Under the pieces are notes generated by a model that was not told the origin of the DNA, made no database searches, and worked only from the letters and a program-made list of their open reading frames with translations. Of a stretch of DNA of 64,000 nucleotides, positions 53,816 through 63,183 are shown in pieces. Location: the NCBI RefSeq assembly GCF_900078195.1, contig NZ_FJVE01000007.1:1240001-1304000 (forward strand). The letters are read 5' to 3'. Position 1 is the stretch's first letter, and every line of letters begins with the position of its first letter. Position numbers and translations under genes: made by a program. The DNA comes from Clostridium sp. Marseille-P299. GTDB taxonomy: Bacteria > Bacillota > Clostridia > Lachnospirales > Lachnospiraceae.

Positions 53816-54016
53816 TTCATATCTGTTTTTATACCTCAGAACATTTAAATATCACATGCTCCATCGTATTTAAGTACCAGAATTTCAGAGTATCAAACTT
53901 GATGTATCGCTAAGTTCAATCCTTAATTTAAGTTATGTAAAATGCTTAAGAAATTGGACTAGGTTTTTAATCAAATACATAGTATAGAAAAAACAGGGTT
54001 CGTGGAGGATATTAAA

Positions 54017-54697
54017 ATGCAATATAAGATTTTAGGAGATACAATGCCAGCAGTTGAGATTACGTTTGATAGACGAGGTGAGTCAATCTATACACAATCT
54101 GGCGGTATGGCTTGGATGACAGAGGGAATCTTGATGGATACCAATATGAGAGGTGGATTTGGTAAAAGCATAGGTAGAATGTTTGCTGGCGAATCCATGT
54201 TCATGGCTACCTACAAAGCTGAAAAAGAAGGAGCAGTCATCGCTTTTGCATCTACGGTTGCAGGAGAGATTTTTCCTATCCGAATTGAAGAAACTAGAGG
54301 ACTAATATGCCAAAAAGGCGCATTCTTGTGTGCAGAAGAGAGTGTTAATTTATCGGTAACCTTTAGTAAAAAGTTCACTGCTGGATTATTTGGAGGAGAA
54401 GGATTTATCCTGCAAGAAATATCAGGTAGAGGTATGGCATTTATTGAAATTGACGGTGATAAGGTAATAAAACACTTAGCACCTGGTGAAGTTTTAAAGG
54501 TTGACACAGGAAATGTTGTCGCTTTTGAAAAATCAGTTTCTTATGAGATAGAAACTGTAAAAGGAATTAAAAATATATTTCTTGGTGGAGAAGGATTATT
54601 CCTAACTAGGTTAGTTGGACCTGGAAAAGTAATTCTTCAGACTCAGAATTTCAATGAGTTTGCAGGACGTATCAATCGAATGATCCCTGGAAAATAA
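54017..54697 (+). CDS. TIGR00266 (AIM24-like) family protein
   Basis: This 226-residue soluble beta-rich protein matches TIGR00266: ITFDRRGESIYTQSGGMAWM, SMFMATY, GGEGFILQEISGRG and VAFEKSVSYEIETVKG. The family is widespread, with no clear function in bacteria. ATG 54017 is chosen because GTGGAGGAT forms the ribosome binding site; an in-frame GTG at 54002 overlaps it. Confidence 0.9.
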   Translation: MQYKILGDTMPAVEITFDRRGESIYTQSGGMAWMTEGILMDTNMRGGFGKSIGRMFAGESMFMATYKAEKEGAVIAFASTVAGEIFPIRIEETRGLICQKGAFLCAEESVNLSVTFSKKFTAGLFGGEGFILQEISGRGMAFIEIDGDKVIKHLAPGEVLKVDTGNVVAFEKSVSYEIETVKGIKNIFLGGEGLFLTRLVGPGKVILQTQNFNEFAGRINRMIPGK

Positions 54698-54783
54698 TTA
54701 AATGAAATAACAAATTAAAATTTAAAAGAACTAAAAATTGAAACAGTTAAAAGAAGTAATAAAGTGTAACAGTTAAAAGATGA

Positions 54784-54821
54784 AAAAAGTGCAATTTCTA
54801 GTATAGGAGTTGCACTTTTTT
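54784..54821 (+). terminator. Intrinsic terminator of the TIGR00266 gene
   Basis: AAAAGTGCAA pairs with TTGCACTTTT, followed by T residues. The rest of 54698-55017 is A+T-rich with no gene. Confidence 0.85.
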
Positions 54822-55017
54822 ATTTTTCATATTTTTGTTTTAAATTAGTTACATTTCCACATTCATAAGCATTATTTATGAGGAGAATCGAGATTGATTA
54901 GAGTTTATTAATATCATTATGAAATTTTATATCCATTTTACTTCGTCCTGTTGGTAGAATTTACAAATTATTATTATAATGCAAACATCACTAACGAAGC
55001 AAATATGGAGGTAAGTT

Positions 55018-55869
55018 ATGAATAGCAAGACGAGTGTGTCTCAGTCTCAAAAATTAATGGTATTTGTACTTTCAATGTCACTTTACGGATTAGCTACTTT
55101 ATTTACAGAGTTAATTCCAAAATTTCAAGTAGGTATTGTAGAATTTTCGGTGGAATACTTCTTGTTTATTCCACTAACGTTAGCAATGTTATTTCAACCC
55201 ATGGCAGCGGCACTTGGAGCGGCAACTGGAGAAATCGTATTTAGTGAGATCATGCTTGGACAGTTTGGTGGTCTTGGAGAATTAGAAAAATTCATTACTT
55301 TAGTTATTGGAATTTATATTGCTGGTAGGATGGTTAAAAATCCGCTTAATAAGAAGATGGTGGCCATTGCATCGATTTCAGGTGTTGCAATTCAGCAAAT
55401 CCTTGGATGTATTGTAGATATCTTAAAGGTACAGTTTGCAGTCGAAGATTTTGAAGCAGTTGCAGGTCTTCCACAGAGTGTATTCATTACAGAAGGTTTT
55501 GCTTGTTTAAATGATATCGTGTTCTCAGGTATCTTATTTTGTATGATACCAACCATTTTTTTAGTACCAAGGCTTTATGGTAAAATCGAGCCTTTACTTG
55601 GGGCAAAACCAAGAACTGAAGATACTATTTTAAGAGGTGAGGGGATATTATCTTTTAAAGTTGTAGCACTTAGTATTCTGGCATTTTTAATTGCAATTTC
55701 GGGAGAATTTCTATCAGAACAAGGCATTTCTTTGATTGAGTGGGAAGCAGAATGGGCAGAAAGTATGCCAGCACTTATTATTGCAATGGTGGTAGCAGGA
55801 ATTATAGCATTAATTATTGTAGGTATGATACGAAATCGAAAGAGCAGTACTGTAGAAGGATGGAAATAG
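55018..55869 (+). CDS. ECF transporter substrate-specific (S) component, substrate unknown
   Basis: This 283-residue membrane protein with about seven or eight hydrophobic segments is followed by ATPase and EcfT genes, which identifies it as the substrate-binding unit of an energy-coupling factor transporter. EYFLFIPLTLAMLFQPMAAALGAATGEIVF resembles the first helices of other S components. It is longer than most (about 190 residues), with an extra pair of helices at the C-terminus (after residue 210). Having its own dedicated module marks a group I ECF system. GGAGGTAAG precedes the ATG. Confidence 0.8.
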   Translation: MNSKTSVSQSQKLMVFVLSMSLYGLATLFTELIPKFQVGIVEFSVEYFLFIPLTLAMLFQPMAAALGAATGEIVFSEIMLGQFGGLGELEKFITLVIGIYIAGRMVKNPLNKKMVAIASISGVAIQQILGCIVDILKVQFAVEDFEAVAGLPQSVFITEGFACLNDIVFSGILFCMIPTIFLVPRLYGKIEPLLGAKPRTEDTILRGEGILSFKVVALSILAFLIAISGEFLSEQGISLIEWEAEWAESMPALIIAMVVAGIIALIIVGMIRNRKSSTVEGWK

Positions 55870-55987
55870 AAAACTATCATTGAGTTTGATAGAAAAACAT
55901 CTATGATACAAAGGTTTCACAATATTATAGAAAATAAGGTAAAGTCATATATGGTTATTAAAAGTTACGAAATGGAATGGTGAAAAG

Positions 55988-57796
55988 ATGATAGAGATTA
56001 AGGATTTAACATTTACTTATCCAGGTGCAGATAAAGCAAATCTTAATAATATCAATCTTTCAATTGAACGTGGAGACTTCCTTGCTATCATTGGAAACAA
56101 TGGATGTGGGAAGTCCACCTTATGTAAAACATTGAATGGATTGATACCACATTTTATAGCAGGAGATATGTTAGGAAGTGTAGTCATCGATGGTGTGGAT
56201 ACAAAAACAGTAGATGTAGGTCATATAGCGCAAAAGGTTGGCTATGTTTATCAGGATTTTGAAAATCAAATTGTAAGACCTACAGTGCTTGATGATGCAT
56301 CTTTTGCCTGTCTAAACTATGCGTTTGAAGACTATAAAGAAAGAGGGAAAAGAGCTTTAAATCTATGTGGTTTGGAACATAAAGTAAATGATTATATCTG
56401 GCAGTTGTCTGGTGGACAAAAGCATTTGCTTGCTTTAGCGGGCGTTACAGCATTAAGCCCAGAGGTACTAATTTTAGATGAACCAATAGCGCAACTTGAC
56501 CCTGCACATGCAAGGCAAATCTATGATGTTTTAAAGGACTTAAACGAGAAGCATGGAAAAACCATTATAGTCATTGAACATCATACAGAGTTTATTGCGG
56601 ATTATTGTAAAAATGTCGTTCTTATGAAGGAGGGCAGAGTAGTCTGGAAACAAAGAGCCAAAGAAGCACTCCAAAGAGTAGAGGAATTGCAAGAGAGCAA
56701 TATCTTTCCACCACAGATTACAGTGGCAGCGGATTTACTTAAAAAGAAGGGGATTGCAGAAGATAAGGAACTACCTACGACAATAGATGAGGGAGTAGAG
56801 TTCTTTGGAAATCTTAAATTTTATCCATATGATGAAATAGTGGTTACAAAAGAAGAGGTAACGAATGAATGTATCATTAATTTACATGATTATGTAGGTA
56901 TCAATGGATTATATAATCATGCAGGTATTGATGAAACATATAATAATATAGGTATCAATGAATTAATTGATAAAAATACATCCATATCCTTCCAAAATGT
57001 CTCTGTAGAATACCAAGCAGTAAAAGGAGCTGCAGTTTCAGTTATGAAGGATCTTTCACTTAAAATACATCGAGGAGAGAAAATCGCCTTAATCGGTTCC
57101 AATGGAGCAGGTAAATCAACACTGATGAAATTAATCATTGGGCTCTTAAAACCAAGCAGTGGTAAAATTACAGTAGAAGGTAGAGAAACAAGAGCGATTC
57201 CAGCAGAGGAGCTATCCCGTATCGTGTCACTAGTATACCAGAACCCAGAAGAAATGTTTATTAAGGACTCAATTCGTGCAGACATAGAGTATGCTATGAA
57301 GGTTCGTGATGTAGCAGATTATGAGCAAAAGACCAAAGAACTATTAGAGAGGTTCCATTTAACGAATATTAAAGACAGAGATGGACGTCTTTTATCTGGA
57401 GGACAAATGAGGCGTGCATCCTTAGCAATTGGAATTGCACTAAATCCATCGATTCTTTTATTGGATGAGCCAACGGCGAATCTAGATATTGCAACGAGAA
57501 AAGAGATTATTAAAACCTTAAATGATATGCGTGATATTACAGAAACGGTAATGATTGCAACCCATGATATGCAGCTTGTTTGTGACTGGGCAGACCGTAT
57601 TATCGTCTTGTGCCAAGGAAATGTAATTGATGACGGAACAAGAAATCAAGTCTTTAAAAATCCTGTCGTATCACAAAGAGTAGGAATTCGTCCACCAGAA
57701 ATATATTGTATGGGACAAAAGCTTCATAAAGAGGCGCAGTGCTATACCGTTGAAGAATTTTGTAATCATTTTATAGGAGGAGACAATGATAAGTAA
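55988..57796 (+). CDS. ECF transporter ATPase, fused A and A' domains
   Basis: This 602-residue protein has two ABC ATPase domains. The first has Walker A GNNGCGKST (about 34-42), signature LSGGQKHLLALA and Walker B LILDEPIAQLDP. The second has Walker A GSNGAGKST (about 373-381), LSGGQMRRASLA and LLLDEPTANLDI. Between them lies a linker with three short G-I-x-x-x-Y/L-N repeats (DNA 56896-56970). It powers the ECF module by ATP hydrolysis. The stop overlaps the EcfT start by eleven bases. Confidence 0.92.
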   Translation: MIEIKDLTFTYPGADKANLNNINLSIERGDFLAIIGNNGCGKSTLCKTLNGLIPHFIAGDMLGSVVIDGVDTKTVDVGHIAQKVGYVYQDFENQIVRPTVLDDASFACLNYAFEDYKERGKRALNLCGLEHKVNDYIWQLSGGQKHLLALAGVTALSPEVLILDEPIAQLDPAHARQIYDVLKDLNEKHGKTIIVIEHHTEFIADYCKNVVLMKEGRVVWKQRAKEALQRVEELQESNIFPPQITVAADLLKKKGIAEDKELPTTIDEGVEFFGNLKFYPYDEIVVTKEEVTNECIINLHDYVGINGLYNHAGIDETYNNIGINELIDKNTSISFQNVSVEYQAVKGAAVSVMKDLSLKIHRGEKIALIGSNGAGKSTLMKLIIGLLKPSSGKITVEGRETRAIPAEELSRIVSLVYQNPEEMFIKDSIRADIEYAMKVRDVADYEQKTKELLERFHLTNIKDRDGRLLSGGQMRRASLAIGIALNPSILLLDEPTANLDIATRKEIIKTLNDMRDITETVMIATHDMQLVCDWADRIIVLCQGNVIDDGTRNQVFKNPVVSQRVGIRPPEIYCMGQKLHKEAQCYTVEEFCNHFIGGDNDK

Positions 57797-58613
57797 ACTT
57801 TCAGAGAATATCTTAGATAAGGTATCCATTGGTTATCTTAGAAATCAGGTGTTAAAAAATGCATACGGAAATGATGATACGCCAATTGCAAAGTTAGACC
57901 CTAGGGTTTTAATAATCTGGTATTGTTTCTTTGGTATAGTTCCATGGTTTTTAAATGATGTTCCTATGTTACTAGCATTATTTTTATTTGTTGTTGTAAC
58001 AACGAAACTAGCAAAAATTGCACCGTTAGTGTTATTCTTATTTTGTATCGGGGTATTTTCACAAACGGGATACTTGTTTATCGTAGCATTATTTTTTGGA
58101 GGGAACTTATCAACGCTAATCCCCGTATTAATTATGACGTTAAAAGTAGCAATCATTTCATTGGCATCAATTACGGTATTTTCAGGACTTGATCCAGACC
58201 GATTGGCAAATGGTCTTTTATGGTTTGGTTGTCCTGAACAGTTATCTTTTAGTATTTCTTTTGGATATCGAATTCTTCCTATCTTGATGGAGGAATTTCA
58301 AAATATACTTCTTTCTTATAAATTAAGAGGTAAAACACCTGCCCATGATACATTTTTAGGAAAGATAAAGTACCTGATTTATCAGGTTAAAGTAATTATT
58401 CTTTCATTTTATCCGCTTATGTTAAATACAGCAAAGCGTTCAAGAACTACAGTGGAAGCTTTGGAATTAAAGGGATATCGCTATGCTACAAATAACCCAG
58501 CAGTTAGAAGAATCAAGCTTCAGAGTTTAGTCATTAAAAAAGGTGATATTATTTTTGCTAGTATCTCTATTGTTTGGGTGATTGGAAGCATACTTATGAC
58601 AAATATTATATAA
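57786..58613 (+). CDS. ECF transporter transmembrane (T) component
   Basis: This 275-residue EcfT protein has about five or six membrane helices and two cytoplasmic coupling motifs near the C-terminus, YKLRGKTPA and EALELKGYRYA, which replace the usual A-R-G triplets. It starts within the end of the ATPase gene, with AGGAGGAG as its ribosome binding site. It links the S component to the ATPase. Confidence 0.9.
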   Translation: MISKLSENILDKVSIGYLRNQVLKNAYGNDDTPIAKLDPRVLIIWYCFFGIVPWFLNDVPMLLALFLFVVVTTKLAKIAPLVLFLFCIGVFSQTGYLFIVALFFGGNLSTLIPVLIMTLKVAIISLASITVFSGLDPDRLANGLLWFGCPEQLSFSISFGYRILPILMEEFQNILLSYKLRGKTPAHDTFLGKIKYLIYQVKVIILSFYPLMLNTAKRSRTTVEALELKGYRYATNNPAVRRIKLQSLVIKKGDIIFASISIVWVIGSILMTNII

Positions 58614-58649
58614 AGAATGCCGCAACAAGCGGTGGAATGTGAGGTAAAT

Positions 58650-59435
58650 ATGAAGATTGATTTTCATACCCATGGCAAGTTGGCGAAGAAACTGCCATTT
58701 TCTAAAGAATATACGGATTGGTTATTTGGTGAGGCGAAGGTTTCTGGGCTAGATGCCTTATGCCTAACAGAGCATTTTAATACATTGGGTTTTCATGATG
58801 TATATGAATATATTGCAAGTAACTATGAAAGGGATGGGGACACATTTATAGCAAATGGTGTTCGGATATTTCCAGGGATGGAAGTTGATATCAAAGAAAG
58901 AGGACATATTCTTGTCCTTGGTAAAATGGAAGATATCTTGGAATTAAATACAGCCCTAGAGCCTTTTAAGGAAAAGGAGAGCTTTATGGAGTTTAAAGAA
59001 TTGATTGCTCTTCTTAGAACGAAAGAGGTGTTGATTGGAGCGGCACATCCATTTAGGGAAGGAAGTAATATTCCTACGTTATCCATAGAGCAGTTAGAAA
59101 AATTTGATTTTATTGATTGTAATGGGAAGGATATGGCTATAGATGGGGAGATGAATTTAGATAAAATAAAAGAGTTTAGTAAACAACTTGAGAAGCCTTT
59201 TGTTGCGGGAAGTGATACGCATCAGTCATTTCAATATGGTTGTATTTATAATGAGTTCGATAATTCGGTTAATACAATTGAGAAATTAAAGGAAGAGATT
59301 GAGTTGGGCAATTATGAGATGAAAGTTTCTGATCATATTGCATTTCAGGTGAAAACGGCATCTGTGTTGAAGCGAGCATTAAAATCAATTCATCAAAATG
59401 GCGGGGATTATGTTTCAGTTCTTATTAATGAGTAA
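58650..59435 (+). CDS. PHP-domain metal-dependent phosphoesterase
   Basis: This 261-residue protein has PHP motifs: DFHTHGK at residues 3-9, LCLTEHF, PGMEVDI, GAAHPFREG and GSDTHQ, which supply the metal ligands. PHP proteins hydrolyse phosphoesters such as nucleotide 3',5'-bisphosphates or histidinol phosphate. ATG 58650 is chosen because TGTGAGGT precedes it; ATG 58617 is also in frame. It is the last gene of the ECF operon, so it may act on the imported vitamin or a derivative of it. Confidence 0.88.
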   Translation: MKIDFHTHGKLAKKLPFSKEYTDWLFGEAKVSGLDALCLTEHFNTLGFHDVYEYIASNYERDGDTFIANGVRIFPGMEVDIKERGHILVLGKMEDILELNTALEPFKEKESFMEFKELIALLRTKEVLIGAAHPFREGSNIPTLSIEQLEKFDFIDCNGKDMAIDGEMNLDKIKEFSKQLEKPFVAGSDTHQSFQYGCIYNEFDNSVNTIEKLKEEIELGNYEMKVSDHIAFQVKTASVLKRALKSIHQNGGDYVSVLINE

Positions 59436-59439
59436 AATA

Positions 59440-59479
59440 GGACTTTCAATGGATTTATCTATTGAAAGTTCATTTTTTT
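59440..59479 (+). terminator. Intrinsic terminator of the ECF-PHP operon
   Basis: ACTTTCAAT pairs with ATTGAAAGT, followed by a run of T. Confidence 0.85.
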
Positions 59480-59598
59480 ACGCACATTCTTTTACATACT
59501 GAAAATATTGTATTTCATTTCCATATAAAGTTTACTATAATTGACATAAAGGCTAACTATTGACTGATTTTAAATCGTTGCTTTGTGGGGGTGAAATC

Positions 59599-61212
59599 AT
59601 GCTAAAGATTTTTTTAGTGGAAGATGAAAAGATAGTTCGAGAAGGTATTAAAAATGGAATTGCTTGGGAAAAGCATGGATTTGAATTTGTGGGAGAAGCA
59701 TCCGATGGAGAACTTGCATATCCCTTAATTATACAAGCGAGGCCGGACATTTTGATTACAGATATTCGAATGCCTTTCATGGATGGGCTGGAATTAGCAG
59801 AGATGGTAAAGCATGTAATACCAGACATTCGAATCATGTTTTTTAGTGGTTATGATGATTTTGAATATGCAAAACGGGCTATTACGTTAGGAGCTTCGGA
59901 TTATTTATTAAAGCCAGTAAGTAGTACGCAATTATTAGAAGCATTAGAGCGAATGAGTGATAGTATTCAAAAAGAGCGTAGAGAAAATTTATATAAAGAA
60001 GAGTTTCATAAACAGCAAGATGAAAGAAAAATGATTGAAAGAGAGCGGTTGTTTGATGTCATTGTCTCAGGAACAATGAGCTTAACGGATCTAATCACAA
60101 AAGGTAAGGAATTTAATATAGCACTAAGTGCACCAGCATATAATATTATTCTATTTCATGTAAGAGTTTTGAAACATCACGAGCAGTATATGGGGGAAAT
60201 GAATGCTTTTGATATCAAAGTGAAAGATAAGCTAAAAGAGCATAAAGAAATGATTGGATTTCATCGACTTTCAGAAGGATATGGATTTTTAATTACTGGG
60301 ACATGCGAAAAAGACCTAGAAAAGAATGTGAAAGAATGTACCAAACTTTTAATTGATATAGTAAATAATTGCACAGGATTAGAGTACTTTGCTGGTGTAG
60401 GAATACCTGTTTATAGACCAAGCGAGCTAAAGGAATGTTTTACTGCTGCTAGTAAATCCTATGCTTATCGGTATATGATGGAATACAACCAAATTATTAC
60501 CGGGGATACATCGATACAATTACATAAAAAAGAAAAGTTAAGCTTAAGGAGCATGGATGTATCAAAATGGAACAAAGATATGGTGAACAATTTTTTAAAG
60601 AATGGATCAATTGTGGATGCTAATTATTTTATTGAAAAATATTTAAGTTGGTGTGGAGAGAATTTTGAATCTTTTATGTTTCGCCAATATATACTTATGG
60701 ATTTTTATCTAATTGTCATGAATTTTGTAACTCAGCTTGGAATGGAATCAGAGCAAGCGATTGCATTGTTTGGAGATGCTCAAGAGATTCAGTCCAGTAC
60801 CACATCGGAGCAAATGGCCATTCAATATACAGAAAATTTATTAATAAAAGCAATCGAACTTAGAAATACATTTTCACAGAAAAAATACCGTTTGGTTTTA
60901 GATAAAGCGAAAGAATACATAGAAAAGCATTATCAAGATGAAGATATCTCGTTAAATGCTGTAGCAGCAAGTGTAAATATCAGTCCAAATCATTTTAGTA
61001 CAATTTTTAGCCAGGAATTAGGGATAACCTTTATCGAATATCTAACAATGGTAAGGATGGATGCGGCAAAGGAATTTTTATTAGGCTCAGAGAAGAGAAC
61101 CTTTGAAATCGCATATCTTGTGGGATATAAGGATCCACATTATTTTAGCTATTTGTTTAAGAAAACACAGGGAATTACGCCTAAGATGTTTCGTAGCGGA
61201 GATAAGTGTTAG
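59599..61212 (+). CDS. Response regulator, YesN/AraC family
   Basis: This 537-residue protein has a receiver domain (1-120) with phosphoacceptor Asp55 (LITDIRMP) and the conserved Lys in LLKPVSS, a long central region of about 300 residues, and a C-terminal AraC-type double helix-turn-helix (about 435-535; SLNAVAASVNISPNHFSTIF, GYKDPHYFSYLFKKTQGITP). ATG 59599 follows GGGGGTG; an in-frame TTG at 59560 is unlikely. It is paired with the YesM kinase 45 bp downstream and probably controls the sugar transporter beginning at 63184. Confidence 0.92.
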   Translation: MLKIFLVEDEKIVREGIKNGIAWEKHGFEFVGEASDGELAYPLIIQARPDILITDIRMPFMDGLELAEMVKHVIPDIRIMFFSGYDDFEYAKRAITLGASDYLLKPVSSTQLLEALERMSDSIQKERRENLYKEEFHKQQDERKMIERERLFDVIVSGTMSLTDLITKGKEFNIALSAPAYNIILFHVRVLKHHEQYMGEMNAFDIKVKDKLKEHKEMIGFHRLSEGYGFLITGTCEKDLEKNVKECTKLLIDIVNNCTGLEYFAGVGIPVYRPSELKECFTAASKSYAYRYMMEYNQIITGDTSIQLHKKEKLSLRSMDVSKWNKDMVNNFLKNGSIVDANYFIEKYLSWCGENFESFMFRQYILMDFYLIVMNFVTQLGMESEQAIALFGDAQEIQSSTTSEQMAIQYTENLLIKAIELRNTFSQKKYRLVLDKAKEYIEKHYQDEDISLNAVAASVNISPNHFSTIFSQELGITFIEYLTMVRMDAAKEFLLGSEKRTFEIAYLVGYKDPHYFSYLFKKTQGITPKMFRSGDKC

Positions 61213-61257
61213 AGAAAATTCTTAAGGTAACAGGGTTAGATTAAAGGAGATAGTTTC

Positions 61258-62694
61258 ATGGGGCGTAAAAACACATCAATTAAGACAAATATTCATTATA
61301 TGCAGGCTATGGTATTTATCCCAGTCATACTTATGATTGGGATATTACTATATATGATGGGCTGGCAAAGTTCTCAGTATCGTCAAAGCATACATAACTT
61401 AACGATGGCAACGGAGTTTAATTTTGATTTTAAATCCAATATTGATTATAAAATGTACCGGATTGTAATTGGTGCAGCGAAATTTAAAACTCTTGATCCC
61501 TATACGGACATTACGGATTCCAAGGAGTTGTTTTCGCAGCTAAGAAATTCGACACAGCATGAAAGCAGTAAAAAAGGTCTGGATGGGATACTGATTCTAA
61601 TTGATATTTTAGAGGAAAGAATTAAGGATATTGAAAAAAGTAATATATTTGGCGACTATGATGTGAACATGGAACGATTGGACAATGATATTTATATCAT
61701 TACGGATTTAATTGAAGAGGCGATGTCTAATTATATCTATAGTGAGACTAAAATATTAGAATCGGTACGTTTAAAATTGGACGATCAAATAAGAAACCTT
61801 ATTATTATAAGTATTATAGTATCAATGTTCATTATAACATTTTTAATAGTATCATTTTCCTCCTTCGCTAATAAAATAGCAAATCCAATCGAGGAACTAT
61901 ATCAATATACGATGGAGATTGCAAAGGGTGGACTTAAGGTACATGCACCTAAAAGTAACATAGAAGAAATAAGAATGCTTAGTGAGCAATACGATCAAAT
62001 GGTCATTCGCATCGAAGAATTGATCTCTCATATTCGTGATGAACAAGAAAGGCAACGAAAGACAGAATTAAAATTATTACAATCACAGATTAATCCACAT
62101 TTTCTTTACAATACCTTAGATACGATTGTTTGGTTGGCAGAAGGAAAGAGACATAGGGAAGTAGTTGATATGATTACTGCACTATCCTCTTTCTTAAGGA
62201 TTGGTTTAAATAAAGGAAATGATTTTATTAGCATCAAGGAAGAAGCAGATCATGTAAGGAGTTATTTACAGATTCAGCACTTTCGTTATGAAGATATTAT
62301 GGATTATGAGATTGAGTTTGAAGAGGAAATTAAGGAATATACAACTTTGAAATTAACCTTGCAACCTATTGTTGAAAATGCTTTATACCATGGCATTAAA
62401 AATAAGCGTGAAAAAGGATTTCTTAAAATAAAAGGTTGGATGGCAGATCATACAATATTTATGCAAGTAGAGGATAACGGAATCGGTATGAAGCCAGAGG
62501 AATTAAGAAGGATGAAAAAATTGGTTCATATGGGCGGAGATGATATCGATTCAAGAGAAGGTTTTGGAATTGCCAATGTGGCAGAAAGAATTCGCTTAAA
62601 CTATGGTAAGGAATATGGGGTGACGATTGAGAGTGAATATGGAATTGGTACAGTGGTAACTGTTAGAATTCCTGCTTATCAAAAGATAGTATAA
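61258..62694 (+). CDS. Sensor histidine kinase, YesM family
   Basis: This 478-residue membrane kinase has helix 1 at about 13-32, an extracytoplasmic sensor region to about 175, and helix 2 at about 178-200. A HAMP domain follows, then a His_kinase domain with phosphoacceptor His281 (QINPHFLYNTLD) and an HATPase domain (EDNGIGM, GFGIANVAERI). YesM-type kinases sense carbohydrates, often through a sugar-binding lipoprotein such as the one encoded at 63184. AAGGAGAT precedes the ATG. Confidence 0.93.
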   Translation: MGRKNTSIKTNIHYMQAMVFIPVILMIGILLYMMGWQSSQYRQSIHNLTMATEFNFDFKSNIDYKMYRIVIGAAKFKTLDPYTDITDSKELFSQLRNSTQHESSKKGLDGILILIDILEERIKDIEKSNIFGDYDVNMERLDNDIYIITDLIEEAMSNYIYSETKILESVRLKLDDQIRNLIIISIIVSMFIITFLIVSFSSFANKIANPIEELYQYTMEIAKGGLKVHAPKSNIEEIRMLSEQYDQMVIRIEELISHIRDEQERQRKTELKLLQSQINPHFLYNTLDTIVWLAEGKRHREVVDMITALSSFLRIGLNKGNDFISIKEEADHVRSYLQIQHFRYEDIMDYEIEFEEEIKEYTTLKLTLQPIVENALYHGIKNKREKGFLKIKGWMADHTIFMQVEDNGIGMKPEELRRMKKLVHMGGDDIDSREGFGIANVAERIRLNYGKEYGVTIESEYGIGTVVTVRIPAYQKIV

Positions 62695-62709
62695 AAGTGT
62701 ATGTATAAG

Positions 62710-62757
62710 CTATGTAGAACCTATTCTATTATTCTATGTAGAGCCTATGTAGAACCT
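62710..62757. repeat. Short direct repeats of CTATGTAGARCCT
   Basis: Three copies lie at 62710, 62734 and 62745 (the last two overlapping). The rest of the 62695-63183 gap is A+T-rich, with a GCACC/GGGTGC hairpin near 63018 and no gene. It probably holds the promoter of the sugar-binding protein gene, but I cannot point to one. Confidence 0.5.
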
Positions 62758-63183
62758 TTTACGAGGATTAAATATTTTACATAAAATTAAATATGTAGTA
62801 GTTATAAGCTAAAAAGATTTGTTAAAAAAATCCATTTACAATAAAAAATTTTTAAAGATTAAAGTACAAAAATTAAATTCATAAATAAACCAACCATTTT
62901 CATAAAATATCAAACGTTTTATAAGCTTATATTTAAGATACGGAATAAAATCCACATTTTAAAGAAAATAGTGAATTGAGCGAGCATGGAAAAAAATGTA
63001 TGATAAAGTTACAACAAGCACCAAAGGGTGCAAGATTACCAAAGTTATCGTGTGTAGCAGTTAATTAGTGGGGATATGGACGTGAAGGTATTACACATGA
63101 TGTTTATCAAAGAAATATGGTAATCGTGAGGAGGCAATGTGTAGAAATCGTTACACAAACTATATCATATTGGAGGGTAAACA

